In this document: positions 18,114 through 30,738 of the stretch, piece by piece
Layout of the letters: each line of letters starts with the position of its first letter
Position numbering within the stretch: position 1 is the stretch's first letter
Assembly: GCA_021521415.1 (NCBI GenBank)
Contig: JAIQDT010000059.1
Location: forward strand, 2,418,001-2,482,000
Reading direction: 5' to 3'
Length of the DNA stretch: 64,000 bases
DNA from: Bidens hawaiensis
Taxonomy: Eukaryota > Streptophyta > Magnoliopsida > Asterales > Asteraceae
Program-made: the position numbers and the translations under genes
Notes under the pieces: generated by a model
Databases searched by the model: none
The model's input: the letters and a program-made list of their open reading frames with translations, nothing else
What the model was told of the DNA's origin: nothing

Positions 18114-19712
18114 TTCAGGGCAGACCCATTCGGAAAAACGAACGGGCTGAAGCGGATGACCACGAATGGAAAAGCGAACCCGTGGTTTTCCCAAGAGTAA
18201 TGGGAGGCCCATGCATGAAGTAACCTCTGATTATCACGGCTGTGTTTGGACATTATCGGTCCCAGTACGTCTTTTTGACACGGGAAGCACCTCCGATATC
18301 ATGTACGAACAATGCTTTGAATAGCTGGAAGACGAAGATAAAGCAAGATTGAAGCCCGTCCACACCCCAGTTTCCGGGATTGGGTATGAAGTTATGCACC
18401 CTAAAGGGGTCATAACGTTTCCAGTTACGCTCAGTGATGGAATCTATACATGGAACGAGGACTTCGAGTTCCTCGTCCTACCCGCGAGATCTAAATATGA
18501 CATCATCTTAGGGCGAAAAGCGATTAGTGACTTGAATGCCAATCCGTCAACAACACATGGCACTGTCGGGGTACCCACGAGAACAGGGATAGCTATCATC
18601 CTGGTCAACAAACACTGTTATGTGACGGAAGGGTCGAAGCCCACGAAGGTCCCCAAGAAGGCACCACGAGCAGAACCAGAGAAATGTGCTGTCAACCCGA
18701 AGTATTCGGAACATACCGTTACCATCGGGGCAACCATTTCAGAGACAGTGTGGGTCTTCTTGAAACAGCTGCTGATAAAAAATGCCGATATTTTCGCTTA
18801 GACATCTTCAGACATGACAGACATTCCAATAGAAATATCGGAACATCGGCTAAGGGTCAATCCAGCCTAGACGCCGATCGTGCAAAAGAAGAGGAAGATG
18901 GGGCCCGAACAAACCAAAGCCATGAACGAGCAAGTGTAAGACTTATTGAATGCGGGTGATGGTCCCCAAGAGCAACGGCTCGTGGCGCATGTGTAACGAC
19001 TTCAAGGAGTTGAACAAGGCCTGCCCGAAGGATTGCTATCCGCTACCGGAAATTGACTTAAAGGTCGACGCGGTAGCACACTTCAAGTTCAAGTGTTTCC
19101 TGGATGCCTACAAAGGGTACCACCAGATACGAATGGTCGCCTGTGACGAAGACAAAACAGCTTTCCGTACAGACCAAGGCACTTTTTGTTACAAAATGAT
19201 GCCATTCGGTCTGAAGAACGCTGGTGCCACGTATCAGCGTCTGATGGACAACACGTTCCGCGAGCAGATTGGGAAAAACCTTGAGGTCTACATGGATGAC
19301 CTGGTCATCAAAAACATCGAAGGAGATCAAATTTTGAGAGCCATTGAGGATGTCTTCTCCATGCTAAGGAAGATCAACATGAAGTTGAACCCTTCAAAAT
19401 GTTCCTTTGGCATGGAGGAAGGCAAGTTCCTCGGGGTGATCATGACGGGGGAGGGATTCAAGGCAAATCCAGACGAAGTCCAGGCAATCGCTCGAATGCC
19501 ATCCCCATCCTCATTAAAGGAAGTTCAGACGTTGAACGGAAGATTGGTAGCCTTGAATAGGTTCCTCGCGATATCACGATAGGGGCAGTTCTTTTGACAG
19601 ACAGGAAAACCGTACATACGCCAATATACTACGTCAGCAGAACGTTAATGGATGCTGAAACCCAATATTCGATGCTGGAAAAGTTGGTACAAGCATTAGT
19701 ATATGCAACACG
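18114..19712 (+). pseudogene. Retand/Tat protease, reverse transcriptase and first part of RNase H, broken
   Basis: The protease motif LFDTGSTSDIMYEQCF lies at about 18268-18318 and the flap/ILG region (YDIILGRKAISDLNA) near 18500. RT follows with WRMCNDFKELNKACPKD (from about 18980), MPFGLKNAGATYQRLM near 19200 and an intact YMDDLVIK catalytic motif near 19290. Stops interrupt the frame around 18325, 18800 and 18940. Past NGRLVALNRFLA (near 19570) about 200 bases normally present are missing, and the frame jumps to GAVLLTDRKTVHTPIYYVSR of RNase H. The reading breaks at ALVYATR, where the 19713-34786 insertion begins. It continues at 34792. Confidence 0.85.
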
Positions 19713-20718
19713 TGTAACATTTAGGTTTTTCCAAACCGTATTCGTTTATAAACGAAAATTTTTAGATCTTTAATATTAATCAAAATCAAATATTTATAAG
19801 TAATTAAGTTTTTAATATTCATTTTTACCCTTTAAGTTCTTAAAGTTAATTATTCTTTGTTTAAACTTTAAAATAGTCGGAAATTGGACATTATAAGAAA
19901 GTAGAAGGACCAAAGTTGCCAAAATCCAAACTCCAACCATTTTTTCCGGAGCACCACGTGGTGGGATGCCCCCCCCCCCCCACTGCGCAGTGCTATGGGC
20001 AAGCTGTTCAGATTGTTTTGTTTAAAATCGTTTCCTAGTTCGTTTTTGGCCCGAAATCACTTATTTTTGGATGAAATCAAGTGTTTTAAGCCCCAAGAAG
20101 TCCCCCAAAGCCTAGATACATGTCCATAGACATTAACCCTTGTGCAAGAACGAAATCCTCTGGTTATTCTATTGATTTGATCATTAAAGGCCCATTCGGT
20201 TCTTAAACGAGTAAGTTACTATATTTAGTTCGATTTAGTGAATCCCATATAAACATATCATTATTTATTTGCCACAAATCATCCCTAAACCCTAATGCAC
20301 AAATCCCAGCCGTCACCTACCTCTTCCATACTCCATCTTCTTCGGTTTTCATGTTATTGTTGAAGATACAAGTTAAGACGGTTGACTTTGCTTGCTTTAG
20401 GACCTTTGACTCATCGTTTTCTCTTGATTCTTTCACTTTCCGGGTATGTTTTAAACATAGGAATCGTTTATACATAGTCCTTAGTCAATAACCTTCAATC
20501 CATTTCAGTGGTTGAAGGGTGTTGACTGGTCAATTCGCTTAAAACCCGTTAAAGGGCAAAACAGTCAACAAGATTGACTTTACGTTTTCTCATGCTTCTG
20601 GTCGGATTCAACGTTCGGTCCAAAAGACTTTTATTCTCGTAACAAAATTTTAAGGCTATTGACCAAAACCCGACTTCTGACTCGCTGTTCGGATTCTGGT
20701 CAGTACTAGCTCGCTTAA

Positions 20719-21673
20719 GGGTATGTTTGGCAAGGAGCTTTTAGGGGCTTCAAGCTTTTAAGAAAAAGCTCCTACCTAACAAAAAGCCTTGTTTGGTTCA
20801 ATGGGCTTAAAGCTTTTATATTAGGAGAAAAAACTCTTTTTCTAAACTCAACCACTACTAGCGTTTGAGAAAAAGTTACAAGTTTTTATAATTGAATTTA
20901 CAATTTTGGTACTTGATCTTTCATCAACTTTTGTTAATTTATATAATAGTTACATATTTTACCCTTATTCAAAACTAACTATCCCCATGACTCTTTAAAA
21001 GTCCATAACATTTTCACACGTTAATATATTTTTAAACACATTACATCATAAAAAAGAGCATTTTATTCTTTTTAATTTGAGTATGATATTGATATACTTC
21101 TTTACCGGTTATGATTGGCAACAAGTCGAGTCAGACGAGCTCGGGTCATGTGTAAGACCAAATTTGGGTCGGAACGAGTCAATAAAAAAGGGTTAATTTA
21201 GTTCGGTTCATGTCGATACGGTTTTGGGTCGAAAGGGGCCAGGTCAGAACATGTTTCAAATTAAAAACGGTGTCGGGTCGGAAAGGGTTTCAAATCAAAA
21301 GAGGTTGGTTTAAAAAACTATCTATTTGAAATTACTGTATATTTTAGCTTTGTTTCTTGATTTTCGCCACGATTACACGTTTGCTGCCTTTGCACGAAGT
21401 ACACGTCTGCATTCTGGTTATGCAATATCAAGTGAATCACGTACCGACATTGATTATGCGGTTGATCTTAGGTTGCGCGCGCACTCCGCTGCACCGCACT
21501 GGCACCCAATTAGTTTTATTAAAAGCTTCAGCTACTCTGCCAAATACCAAAATATATCTAAAAAGCTCCAGCTACTCTGCCAAACACCTAAATATATCTA
21601 AAAAGCTACAGCTAACAGCTACCAGCTACCAGCTTCTAGCTACCAGGTTCTAGCTAGTTTTGCCAAACATACC
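20719..21673. mobile_element. PIF/Harbinger-type MITE
   Basis: 955 bases with inverted termini GGTATGTTTGGCAA and TTGCCAAACATACC, flanked by TTAA (20715-20718 and 21674-21677; TAA is the usual 3-base target). The homologous family B LTR has the uninterrupted site (gctcgcttaaatcttt near 38567-38583), so the ends are directly confirmed. Near the right end agctac(c)agct words repeat from 21527 to 21655. There is no transposase frame. Confidence 0.9.
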
Positions 21674-21953
21674 TTAAATCTTAAATATAACATAACCGGA
21701 GTTCTAGACGTCCGTTTGGATTGATTCCAGCGGAATTAAGTTCGTTTTTACTTATACTATCATATCTCAAAGTTTCAGGTTTTGATCAATAATCTCGTTC
21801 GTCGATAGTGGACGATTCGCTTAATCTTTAGTTCGTTTATCTTAATTATTAATCACTTGCCTTTAATCTAAGGTGAGTTTTATCATTTTCCTATTTTACT
21901 CAATTTTTACAACGTTTTGGGTATATATGCGTATATCATACTATATATATATA

Positions 21954-22654
21954 GGGGTGAGATCTAGTGAAAACTCCTCTTAAAGAGAAAACTTAAAAAC
22001 TCCTAAAAAACTATTTTTAACTTAAAAATTTTTTTTTGAAGTTTTTTTTTCCATTATTCAAATATGTTGTTATTGGTTCAAAAAAAAAAAAAAAAAACCT
22101 TGTTGGTAACCTCGTCGGTATAGTGCGCATGTGTAATAGTGTGCATTGCATATGTTCAAAAGTGTTTGTATTGCATAGAATACAACACTATTGCACAGAT
22201 TTGATTCACACTATTGTATATATGTAATATAAGACTAATACATACATCGAATACACATTAGTACGTATGTGTAATACAACATTAACGCACATGTGCACCA
22301 CATCGACTTTTATTTTATTACTTTTTTTCCATATAATACAACACTACTACACATATACAATACACAAATATTGAATATAAGAAATAAAACACTATTAAAC
22401 TCAAAAATACATAGTAATACACATGTGTAATACAACGGTATCGCACAGTAATACGTATGTGCATCACAACGGTTTTTTTTTATTTATTTTTATTTTTTTA
22501 TTTTTTTTATATTTTTCGAGTGAAATATAAGAAAATATAAGAATAATGACTAAAACAGAATTTCGAAAATATTTTTTTATTTTTAATTAAAAATAATTTT
22601 TTAGGAGTTTTTAAGTTTTCTCGCTAAAGGTGAGTTTTCTCTTGATCATCTCCC
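21954..22654. mobile_element. TA-flanked MITE (copy 2, inverted relative to 4778-5444)
   Basis: 701 bases between (TA)n runs with terminal inverted repeats of about 65 bases (aaaacttaaaaactcctaaa on the left, tttaggagtttttaagtttt on the right). The other family B LTR has only a (TA)n(CA)n run here (38845-38872), then the same agcaaacttg continuation, so it is an empty site. The interior carries many ACACATGTG/ATACGTATGTG-like words, as in copy 1. Non-coding. Confidence 0.85.
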
Positions 22655-25386
22655 TATATATATATATATATCAAAAATAGCAAACTTGTAATTGTGTGTG
22701 ATTAATCAAATATACTTGTTATGTGCTAACTTGTTTATGTGCATTCGTTTGACATATCCCATTGTGGAGGGTTCTCATTGACCACCGCCCGATTCGCTTG
22801 GCAATGGTCTTATTATTATTTGCTCACGGTTGATTTACCGGTACCCGATTCGCCTGGCAATGGTTTAATCGACAACTTGTTTGCTCATGGTTTAATTTCA
22901 TTACCGCATTAATTCTCCCGTTTATTTCTCATACTCTCGAAAGCTTTCATGCGTAATTGTTTAGCTAGGGCATAACATGCTATCACGCTAGGTTTCCTTT
23001 TACTTGTCGAGCTACGGGCTTCGGTCCAGTTTTTGTTTCTTCTTTGTAGGTACTGTTAATTTTCTTGTTTAGTAATCGAACATTGATATGAATCATGACG
23101 GGTTAAATTTAGGGCACGTGAAGTGAAGTAAACAATTAATTACACTTGGCCACTGTAATTAGCGGTTTACAAATACTTGCTACGTTCTAAATTATCACCT
23201 TGATTGACAATGTTGATGCTCTATCATTTGTTAGAATTAAAAAAATGTTGATGAATGCCGTTAAGGGGAAATCTTACGTATAGCTATTTGTGATTGGATC
23301 CTTCTGATAAAATCAATCAATTGACGTAAACGAATCGTATTTCGATTCCTGCCTGCTTGTTGATCAAGGATGTAGGAAGATGTCATTGGCCGAGTTTAGG
23401 CTCCTTCATCAGCAAAAGATCGCGCTTATGTTCTTGGTCGTTCAAACGCTTTTTAGAAAAATAATATAGGACAGATTTCTAATAGGTTTAATGAATCATA
23501 AAGACCTAATGTTGGTTCTTGTTCTTTTGTAATTGTGATTTTGATAAAATAAAGGAGAACATAAAGTTTTTTTTTCTTAATAATAAAATAAAAATAAATA
23601 AATAAATAAATAAAATAATCCCCCAAAATGAGTAAAGAAAAGGCAGCGTGTATCAATTGGTTGTTGGAGTCGTGAATCACAACTATGTTTTTATTTTGTA
23701 ACAACAACCGTAATAGAAGTTCTATAGAACTCGAGATAAAGCAGGTTTGAGGATGAAACTTAAAGTAATGGGGGTAGATTGGTAACACCCAAAAAAAAAA
23801 AATTAATTAATTAATTAATAAATAAATAACTTTTTTCAGGCGTTTCCAAATTAAATCGGTATGCAATGCTTGTACCAAATTTTTGAAGCAAATGATTAAT
23901 AATTAGTTGAGTAGAATTTAATCATTATGGTTTTGACCTTTAACTGCATTATGATTTAATGTTGGGAAAATATAAGATAAATAGTTGATTAATACTATTG
24001 GATGACGGGTTCAAATACGGTAGTTATATTGTTATATAAAATTTAGGTTGAAACGAGTGTCATTAAGATTCTTGAGGAATCTAAATTGTCGATGCGGGAT
24101 TGATGATAAAATCTCGCTATTTAAATTAAATTATAAATATGTAAAAACATTCCATGATTTGTGATAAATAATTGATGGTTATATTTTTTAAAGAGTAATG
24201 TGTATTATTTATATGGTATGCTCATATATACATAGGTATATTTTTAATAATATCGATAATAACAATAATATTCAGACAACATGTTTTGCATGGATTGAGG
24301 CTCAAGACTTGGAGATCTTTAAATTCAAATTTTTGGATACGCATGACAAGATCAAAATTATCTTTAGCTCACCCTTATTTGTTTGTTTTTAACCAACACA
24401 CATATCCGAAACCAACCCCATTTTTATGGTGTTATTTGTTCAATGAAGAAGCCATTATTAAGAGAAATTAAGAAGGTGCAAGTAGCAGCAAAAACAGTTG
24501 AATTTTGTGGTGATCGGCCTGTGTTCTAGGCTAAACTTGATGGCTAAACGACAACAAATAGCAGCGCCATTGAACTGTAAGAATACACCAGCTAACACAT
24601 GGCGTGTAGAGCATTACGGGATCGATAGCGGGGCAAAAAAAATAAAAAAGAGACCCAAATCGTTGAGCTCTTGTGGGCCTAGCAGACAATATTGGTGGTG
24701 CGAGGGGTACCCATCGGATCCTTCAGACGCCAACTATAGATATCTTAAATCTCCCATACTCTCTCTCTCTCAAGCCTTTAATTCTATTGTTTACTATGTA
24801 ATCCTTGAATAAAGGGTGCTTGTATCGCTAATTAGCTTTGCTCCTTCTTATCTTTGTTCTAGTTTGGTTATTAAGGATGCTAGCTCTCCAGATCTCGGCT
24901 ATGGTTACATCTATGACAACACCTAGTGAAGAAACGAAGAGGTGCACACTTGTTACCGACTTGAACTGTCTAACCAGAAGGAACTAACCGAGAATTGTAT
25001 CAAAATATTATTATTTGACATGTTAATTATGCCTTGCAAAGGCACTCGGTTACTTCACACCTCTAAGTTTTGAAAGTGACATGCGTGTCAAAACTTGAAG
25101 ATATGTTAAGTAGGAGCCATCCTACTTTCGTTCCACACTCATTAAAGTGCCTTGTTAACAAGAGAGCTCATATAACCATACTCGGAGTGAGGGTTGAGGA
25201 GAGATTTTAGCATATAGAGGAATCGTTGGTAAACCACATTAGAACAAAGTGGGTATGAATTATTAAAACAATTAAAAGAGTTGTTGTCTACATGGGAAAG
25301 GGAAGGATGAATGAGAAATTATTAGACACACCTCCATACCTTGTAGCAGGTTTCGAGGACGAAACCTATTCTAAGTGGGGAAGACT
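22655..25386 (+). other. Remnants of family B LTR and Tekay-like internal sequence, non-coding
   Basis: To about 22915 it is family B LTR. Sequence near 23130-23180 (cacttggccactgtaattag) resembles the 5' leader of the complete element near 50910 (cacaactggccactgttatt), so a Tekay-like 5' leader probably lies here. 23400-24900 has A/T runs, an (AAAT)n tract near 23590-23612 and no coherent frame. The end, gtttcgaggacgaaacctat and aagtggggaagact just before 25387, looks like the 3' UTR and polypurine tract of a Tekay-like element. Its pol is missing. Confidence 0.5.
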
Positions 25387-27959
25387 TGTAACGCCCCGAA
25401 TTCTTGAAATTTTAGTTGTCCAATTTTGTTGTAAACTCTATTATTGGAACCATTAGTAATGTTAACCTTGATGTTAACTTGTAGTTCTTTAAACTAGGAA
25501 GGGTTCCATGGGATATTTACTTGTCCTAAACCTTGAAACTATATTAAATATGATGGGAAACTAGAGGGTTCTTTATGTAAATTTGAAATTAATTAAAGAT
25601 ATAAAAAAAAACCCTACGTGGGTTTGCATCCATGTTTTGTGAAAGCTTTCTCCTTATCGCCGTCGTGAAGCAAGCCAACCGGTTCCACCTTTTCTTCTAG
25701 TTCTTTGATCTTAGGTAACCACCGTCACACCCTCCTTCATTTAGGTTAATCTTGAACGAACTTGTACGCTCACGAACCGCCTTCGACGTGCAGGTTCTTG
25801 AGTTGTCCTTGGTGTCTCTTGACGTCATCCGATAACAGATCTGCTCAATTGACGGGGTCTGTTCTTTGATTGATTACTCGGTTCCACCGGCTATAGAATT
25901 GCTGGCATATTTTGCTTCCGCAACATTGATTTCAATAAGCTCTTTAACCATGGTTTGTGTAAGAATCGGTTCATGAGCATGCTTGGTCGGTTCAGGTGAG
26001 TTTTAATGTTTGAATTCGAATCTTCCTTGTTCAAGATTACGTGGTTCTAGTCGTCGGTGATCACTAAGTTAATGGCGTACACCGTCCTTTATTTTCGTGG
26101 TACACAGCCTAGTTCAAGTGTACTTGTCGGTTCCTAGCAGCTCTCGCGAATTCTTACCAAGGTAACTTTGTTATGTAATTATAAACATTCATGCACTCTT
26201 GATTTGGACCCAAAGAAGAAGTGATTTCTTTGGCCACTGTTAATACATTGAGAAAGACGGACGAACTAAGCCACCACCCAAATCAATGGACATATTTATG
26301 TTAACATTTTGTAATCCTAACGGTCAAAATTAATGTTTTTGTTTTTAAATAGAATCAAAGTTAAAGTTGCATGCATATATAGCATGTAACTATTTTTATA
26401 CTTTATTTATGAGTTATGAGGACTATACATACATATATATATATATATTGATATATATGTATATATATATTGCGTAAAGAAGCCTATTGGAAATAAATTA
26501 TGTGAAATAGAATGGGGCCTTGGCTTGGGTTTGGCCGATCATGGTGTTGTGTTGGGTCGGTTGTGCCATGCTAAGTAAGTCCTTGTAGGTAACAAATGTC
26601 CTACAAGAATACTTACAATGGTAGTAATTCATAGGTGTGCTGGAGCAATCATTATTCCCTTCGCCTTTGGTTCTCTGGCTTTCGGTAACGCTTGTCTCTT
26701 ATTAGGTGAGTTCATGATGTCCCTTTTACTCTTTTTACGTTTTGGGCTAGCATGCACACCATATTACAATTTTATCCGACTATACTTGTTTAAACTATTT
26801 GGATGGTATTACATTGCCTTATTAGTACTTGTGGATTTATGAAAATATGTGTGAATTATACTCTATGCCCTGGAATATTCAAGGCTCGTTTATGGTTATA
26901 TATTTTATAAGATTATAGACATTACTTATGGTCTAGACTCAAGGATGTAAGCTTACTCGTATTGTAGTATGTCATGAGATGATATTTATGAATGGGTATG
27001 CCGGTGTTACTTTGTGACCCAAGGCTTACTTTCATGATGGCATGTTTGGGATGATATATAATATATATATATATATATACACATATAGATATACGCGTGT
27101 TTATACATGCGTTATTTTGTGGCCAATAATTGGCGATGTTAATTATTCGTTATCGATTAAGGATGTTGCGTATGCCTACTTTGTGTTTGTATACGGATGT
27201 ATGGTGATCTTGGTCGGGCCAAACTACACTACTCAGGTTCTTAAATCCTTTGGCGGGCCCTGGAAAGCCCGTGAGGGGGGAGGCTCATGTGGCATGATCA
27301 TCATCGGATGTTACGTGTTTGGGTTGTACATGTGCTCGACCCTGATGTTATTACTTGGATGAGATGTTACGTGTTTGGGTTGTACGTGTGCTTGACCCTG
27401 ATGGTATTATTTGGATGATATTTATAGGGATATAAATATATGGATGTATATAGATGTCTAATTACAAATACTTAGTGTTGATGATGGCCTAACTGTTCGT
27501 ATCCTGTATTATATTTTAGACTCTTGGAATGTTTTATAATCCCGTTTTTATATTTAAACCCTTGTAATGATTTATTTAAATGTCAATTATTAAAACTTGA
27601 ACTCACTCAGCTCAAGCTGACTTTGTGTGTATGTTAGTGTGAGTTTCAGGTTTAAAGGAGGATCCTTACCGCTTGGACGTGCTCGAGACTACTTGGACAG
27701 TTGAAGGCATATCTAGTCGGAGATTAATTACGCAAACTGTTTCTTTCATTTATTACTTTAAACATTTAAATTTTGGTTTTGGGCACTCTTCCTGGTTTTT
27801 GGGGATTTTGATTTTTGTTATTCCGCTGTTTAATTACTCTGAACTGATTTTAATAAGATGAACTTGTTTGGATAAAACGAAATTGTATGGTTTTAAGTTT
27901 TTTTAGAATTTTTGGATATGATGACTAACTGTAGGATTCTCGGGTTTTAGGGTCTTACA
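25387..27959 (+). mobile_element. 3' LTR of a Tekay-like Ty3 element
   Basis: It begins TGTAACGCCCCGAATT directly after an AAGTGGGGAAG polypurine tract and ends GGGTCTTACA, 2573 bases. The ACTCACTCAGCTCAAGCTGACT block near 27600 corresponds to the block at the same relative position in family A, so the families are related. Two near-copies of gatgttacgtgtttgggttg stand at about 27308 and 27363. The DNA to its right (27960 onward) is the interrupted LTR of the Athila-like element. The matching 5' LTR is not present. Confidence 0.75.
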
Positions 27960-28282
27960 CGCGAGGGACAAAATAGTCGGGATCAGATTCTTGTAACTTC
28001 GCGTATCGCGAAGTTGCCCTTCTTTGCATCTTCACATATCGAGAAGATGTAACTTTTCAGCATTTTTTATTTTCTTTTCTTAGCTGCCTCGTGATGCGTG
28101 CACTTCCAATCTCTCACTTCTTGATCTTCATTCCAAGCCTGTAAATATCCTCGTTAGGCTCCAAAGCTTCCAATATCCTGAAAACAAATAACAATGCTTG
28201 AAGTACCAATGTTCATTCGATTATTTAACTAAAATTAACTAATTATTATATATAATAAACTAACTTTTACCCAACCATCACA
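27960..28282 (-). mobile_element. Truncated 3' LTR of the Athila-like element
   Basis: 323 bases, about 90% identical by eye to the outer part of the 5' LTR at 33940-34279, including the palindrome CTTCGCGTATCGCGAAG at 27997-28013. On the minus strand it starts TGTGATGGTTGGG directly after a polypurine tract (AGTGTGGGGA, 28283-28292). The inner part is cut off by the Tekay-like LTR at 27959. Confidence 0.85.
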
Positions 28283-28292
28283 TCCCCACACT

Positions 28293-30269
28293 TATCCTTT
28301 TTCGTCCCGAAAAAGATTTTGCAATAGAATCAGAATCAGAAGTCATTATCAAAATACTTCATAGATTATCTTAATTAAGCACAAAGAATACAAAAAACCA
28401 CGATTGCAACCCACGCCTTAATACTTACCGGGAAAAATAAGGTGCGATAGTTTTATTAATTCATATGATTAAAATGGAACCCACACCTCAAAGCCCTGAA
28501 GCCGCCTTACCATGCTTCATTATAGTTTTACCGAACCAGACCACCTCAACTGACTTAAACCTTAAGATTAGACGATCAAAATTTTGCACATGTGTACAAT
28601 TTTTCAAACCCATATGTAATAGCTAAGACAATATTGGATATTTTTATTGAACAAAAACCCAAACTTAAGTATTAAAGTCTACCAAAATGGCCATTAGATA
28701 CTATTAAGGTGCAATTCGGTAACCAACTAGTAAATAGCCCCCACTACATGACATACCCCCGTTATCAAGCAATACCCTGATGTCTATCACTATACGTGAG
28801 TAGGCACGAATTCATCTGTAGGACTTACATATGACGTGTCCCATGTGGTCCGTTTCTTAATGGTAATGAGACGCGAGCACGGGGACCCCATATGACTAAC
28901 AGCGTGGATGATCAAGTCAGTAGTGAATTTGTAATTTGAAAGCACTTTTTTTGTGATCATGTTTAATGACTTATGAATTGTCAGATAAACTGCGGGTTTG
29001 CTCTTTTTAAGCTTATTTAATATGAATAAATCCACTTAGGATTTACGCATACCCAGATGATAAACCGCATACCGACCCATGGTCTCCGTTCCCCGGGGTA
29101 TCCCATCAATACAGGATTTAAGACCATAAAACCATACGCCTATAAAGTGTTAGCTACTTAACAAGCAGTTTTTTCATTTATGTTTATATCACAAGCCATT
29201 TAGCATACTCTAATGTTAAGCTTATCCAACCATTTTACTATAGACTATTCATATTAAAATATATTTTTAGTGATCAAATCTAATAGTAAGGCTTGAGTAT
29301 GGCCTAATCTTTCATTCCAGTCCTTACACATGCTTAGCTAAACAAACAAAACCCTAAAGGCATTTCCCACTAAAAATCAAGCATTTAAAGTTCAATTAAG
29401 TCAACAACCAAATTATCCTTTCATTCTCAAGGCTGCGCGTACCAATACATCTCAAATTACGTGTGTTCCCGTTTTATTTATTTCTTATTATATAATAATT
29501 TTGAAAAATAACCCCCGATTTTTCTATCATTTTCCATTATTATGCATCAATCTTAATTCAAGGAACATTAAAACTTTTAAATTTCCAATTTCTCCCCCAT
29601 CCCCACACTTGAGGCAAACATTGTCCTCAATGTTTAAAATTTAAGACATAAAATAGGGACGAGGTTAAAATTCACTTTGACAATTTTAAAAACCGGGCCT
29701 AATGTGATGGCGGTTATTTATTATACACAAATACAATTACACTTTTAACACAAAAGCTAATAAAACAAATAAAGTTATGAAAACGAAATCACCTGATAGA
29801 AAATATGACTCTCATATGCAACTCTCGTGCCCTTGGTGATGCTCTCGGTGAACTTACCTCTTCAACTCTCAAAATAAAATATGCAAACTCTCAAACATGT
29901 AGAAGCATGCTTCTCAGAAATGTTAAAAATATAGGTCTTTTAAACTGTTTGCGAAACCATTAATTTTAAATTACCAACCGAGCTTAATAAATTCATAACC
30001 AAATTTGTTAAACGAGTAAAAATGTTAAAAAACCTAACTCACTTTCATAGGAATCACGATTGCATTTAGCGTATGCAACAAGCCCTTTAAACCCCCCGGT
30101 AGCCCGGGTGGACGCGTATGGTCTCGTGAGGGTTTATAGTGAACTACACCCACAAAGTTCAACTACAACAAAAAATATACACGTACCTGAATACACGGCC
30201 GGGTTGCCTCCAGGTTAGCGCTAAGTTTTTGTTAAGGTCTTCAGCCGGACCATTACCTCATTTTTGCGA
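28293..30269 (-). other. Long 3' non-coding region of the Athila-like element
   Basis: No coding frame. It contains the 28736-29150 module that recurs near the copia relic. Near 30200-30225 the minus strand reads ttagcgctaacctggaggca followed by acccgg, the short motif that follows pol in Athila-type elements. The 3' UTR is about 1.9 kb. Confidence 0.55.
28736..29150. repeat. Non-coding module shared with 45095-45495
   Basis: Best-conserved stretch: tgtggtccgtttcttaatgg then taatgagacgcgagca (28853-28882), matching 45206-45240 almost base for base. Before it lies atcaagcaataccct; after it come actgcgggtttgct and atcccatcaataca in the same order. Several stretches are near identical over roughly 400 bases. 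Orientation is the same as at 45095. Confidence 0.85.
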
Positions 30270-30626
30270 TTATGGTGGTCTAATGGAGTGCTTTCCTGCC
30301 TCCACCTCGTTCTTCTTACTCCTCCAACAAAGTGGTATGTTGTCCATGGTATTACATCTTGGCCCGAAGCATGCCAATCTTCTTTGTTCATTTTCAAACC
30401 CCGGTGGCTTCCTCACCTTCTTTGGCGATTTCTCCTTACTTGTCTTACCTTTCTCATCATGAACCACTTTTTTTCTTGCATGTTTGAAATCATCACCTAA
30501 CTTTGCCACCTCTGCAACGCGTATCTCTACCGCATTTAGCTCATCGTTTTCTCTCTCCTTCTTCGACCTATCAAACACAAAACTTTCTTCTTTGGTGTCA
30601 TCCTCACTTATATGAGGAAGACACAA
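30270..30626 (-). pseudogene. Lysine-rich ORF downstream of the Athila-like protease, unknown
   Basis: 119 codons with a charged, Lys/Glu-rich composition (GDDFKHARKKVVHDEKGKTS, then KEKSPKKVRK). It lies where an autonomous element would have RT and integrase, but it shows no RT or integrase motif. It may be the residue of a deleted pol or part of a non-autonomous element's spacer. Low confidence that it is translated. Confidence 0.3.
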
Positions 30627-30738
30627 GTTAGTAGCACCTGACCTAAAAGCTTTATTTTCACAAGAATAATCAAATGAATTTGAAAAAAATATGCAAAACT
30701 AACTTACGATTACCAAAGGCCATGCACACTGTTCCATC

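Noticed and set aside
25387..27959. Host genes suggested by open frames near 26618, 27042 and 27673
   Set aside because: They fall within an LTR with clear ends and a preceding polypurine tract, are short, and have no domains.
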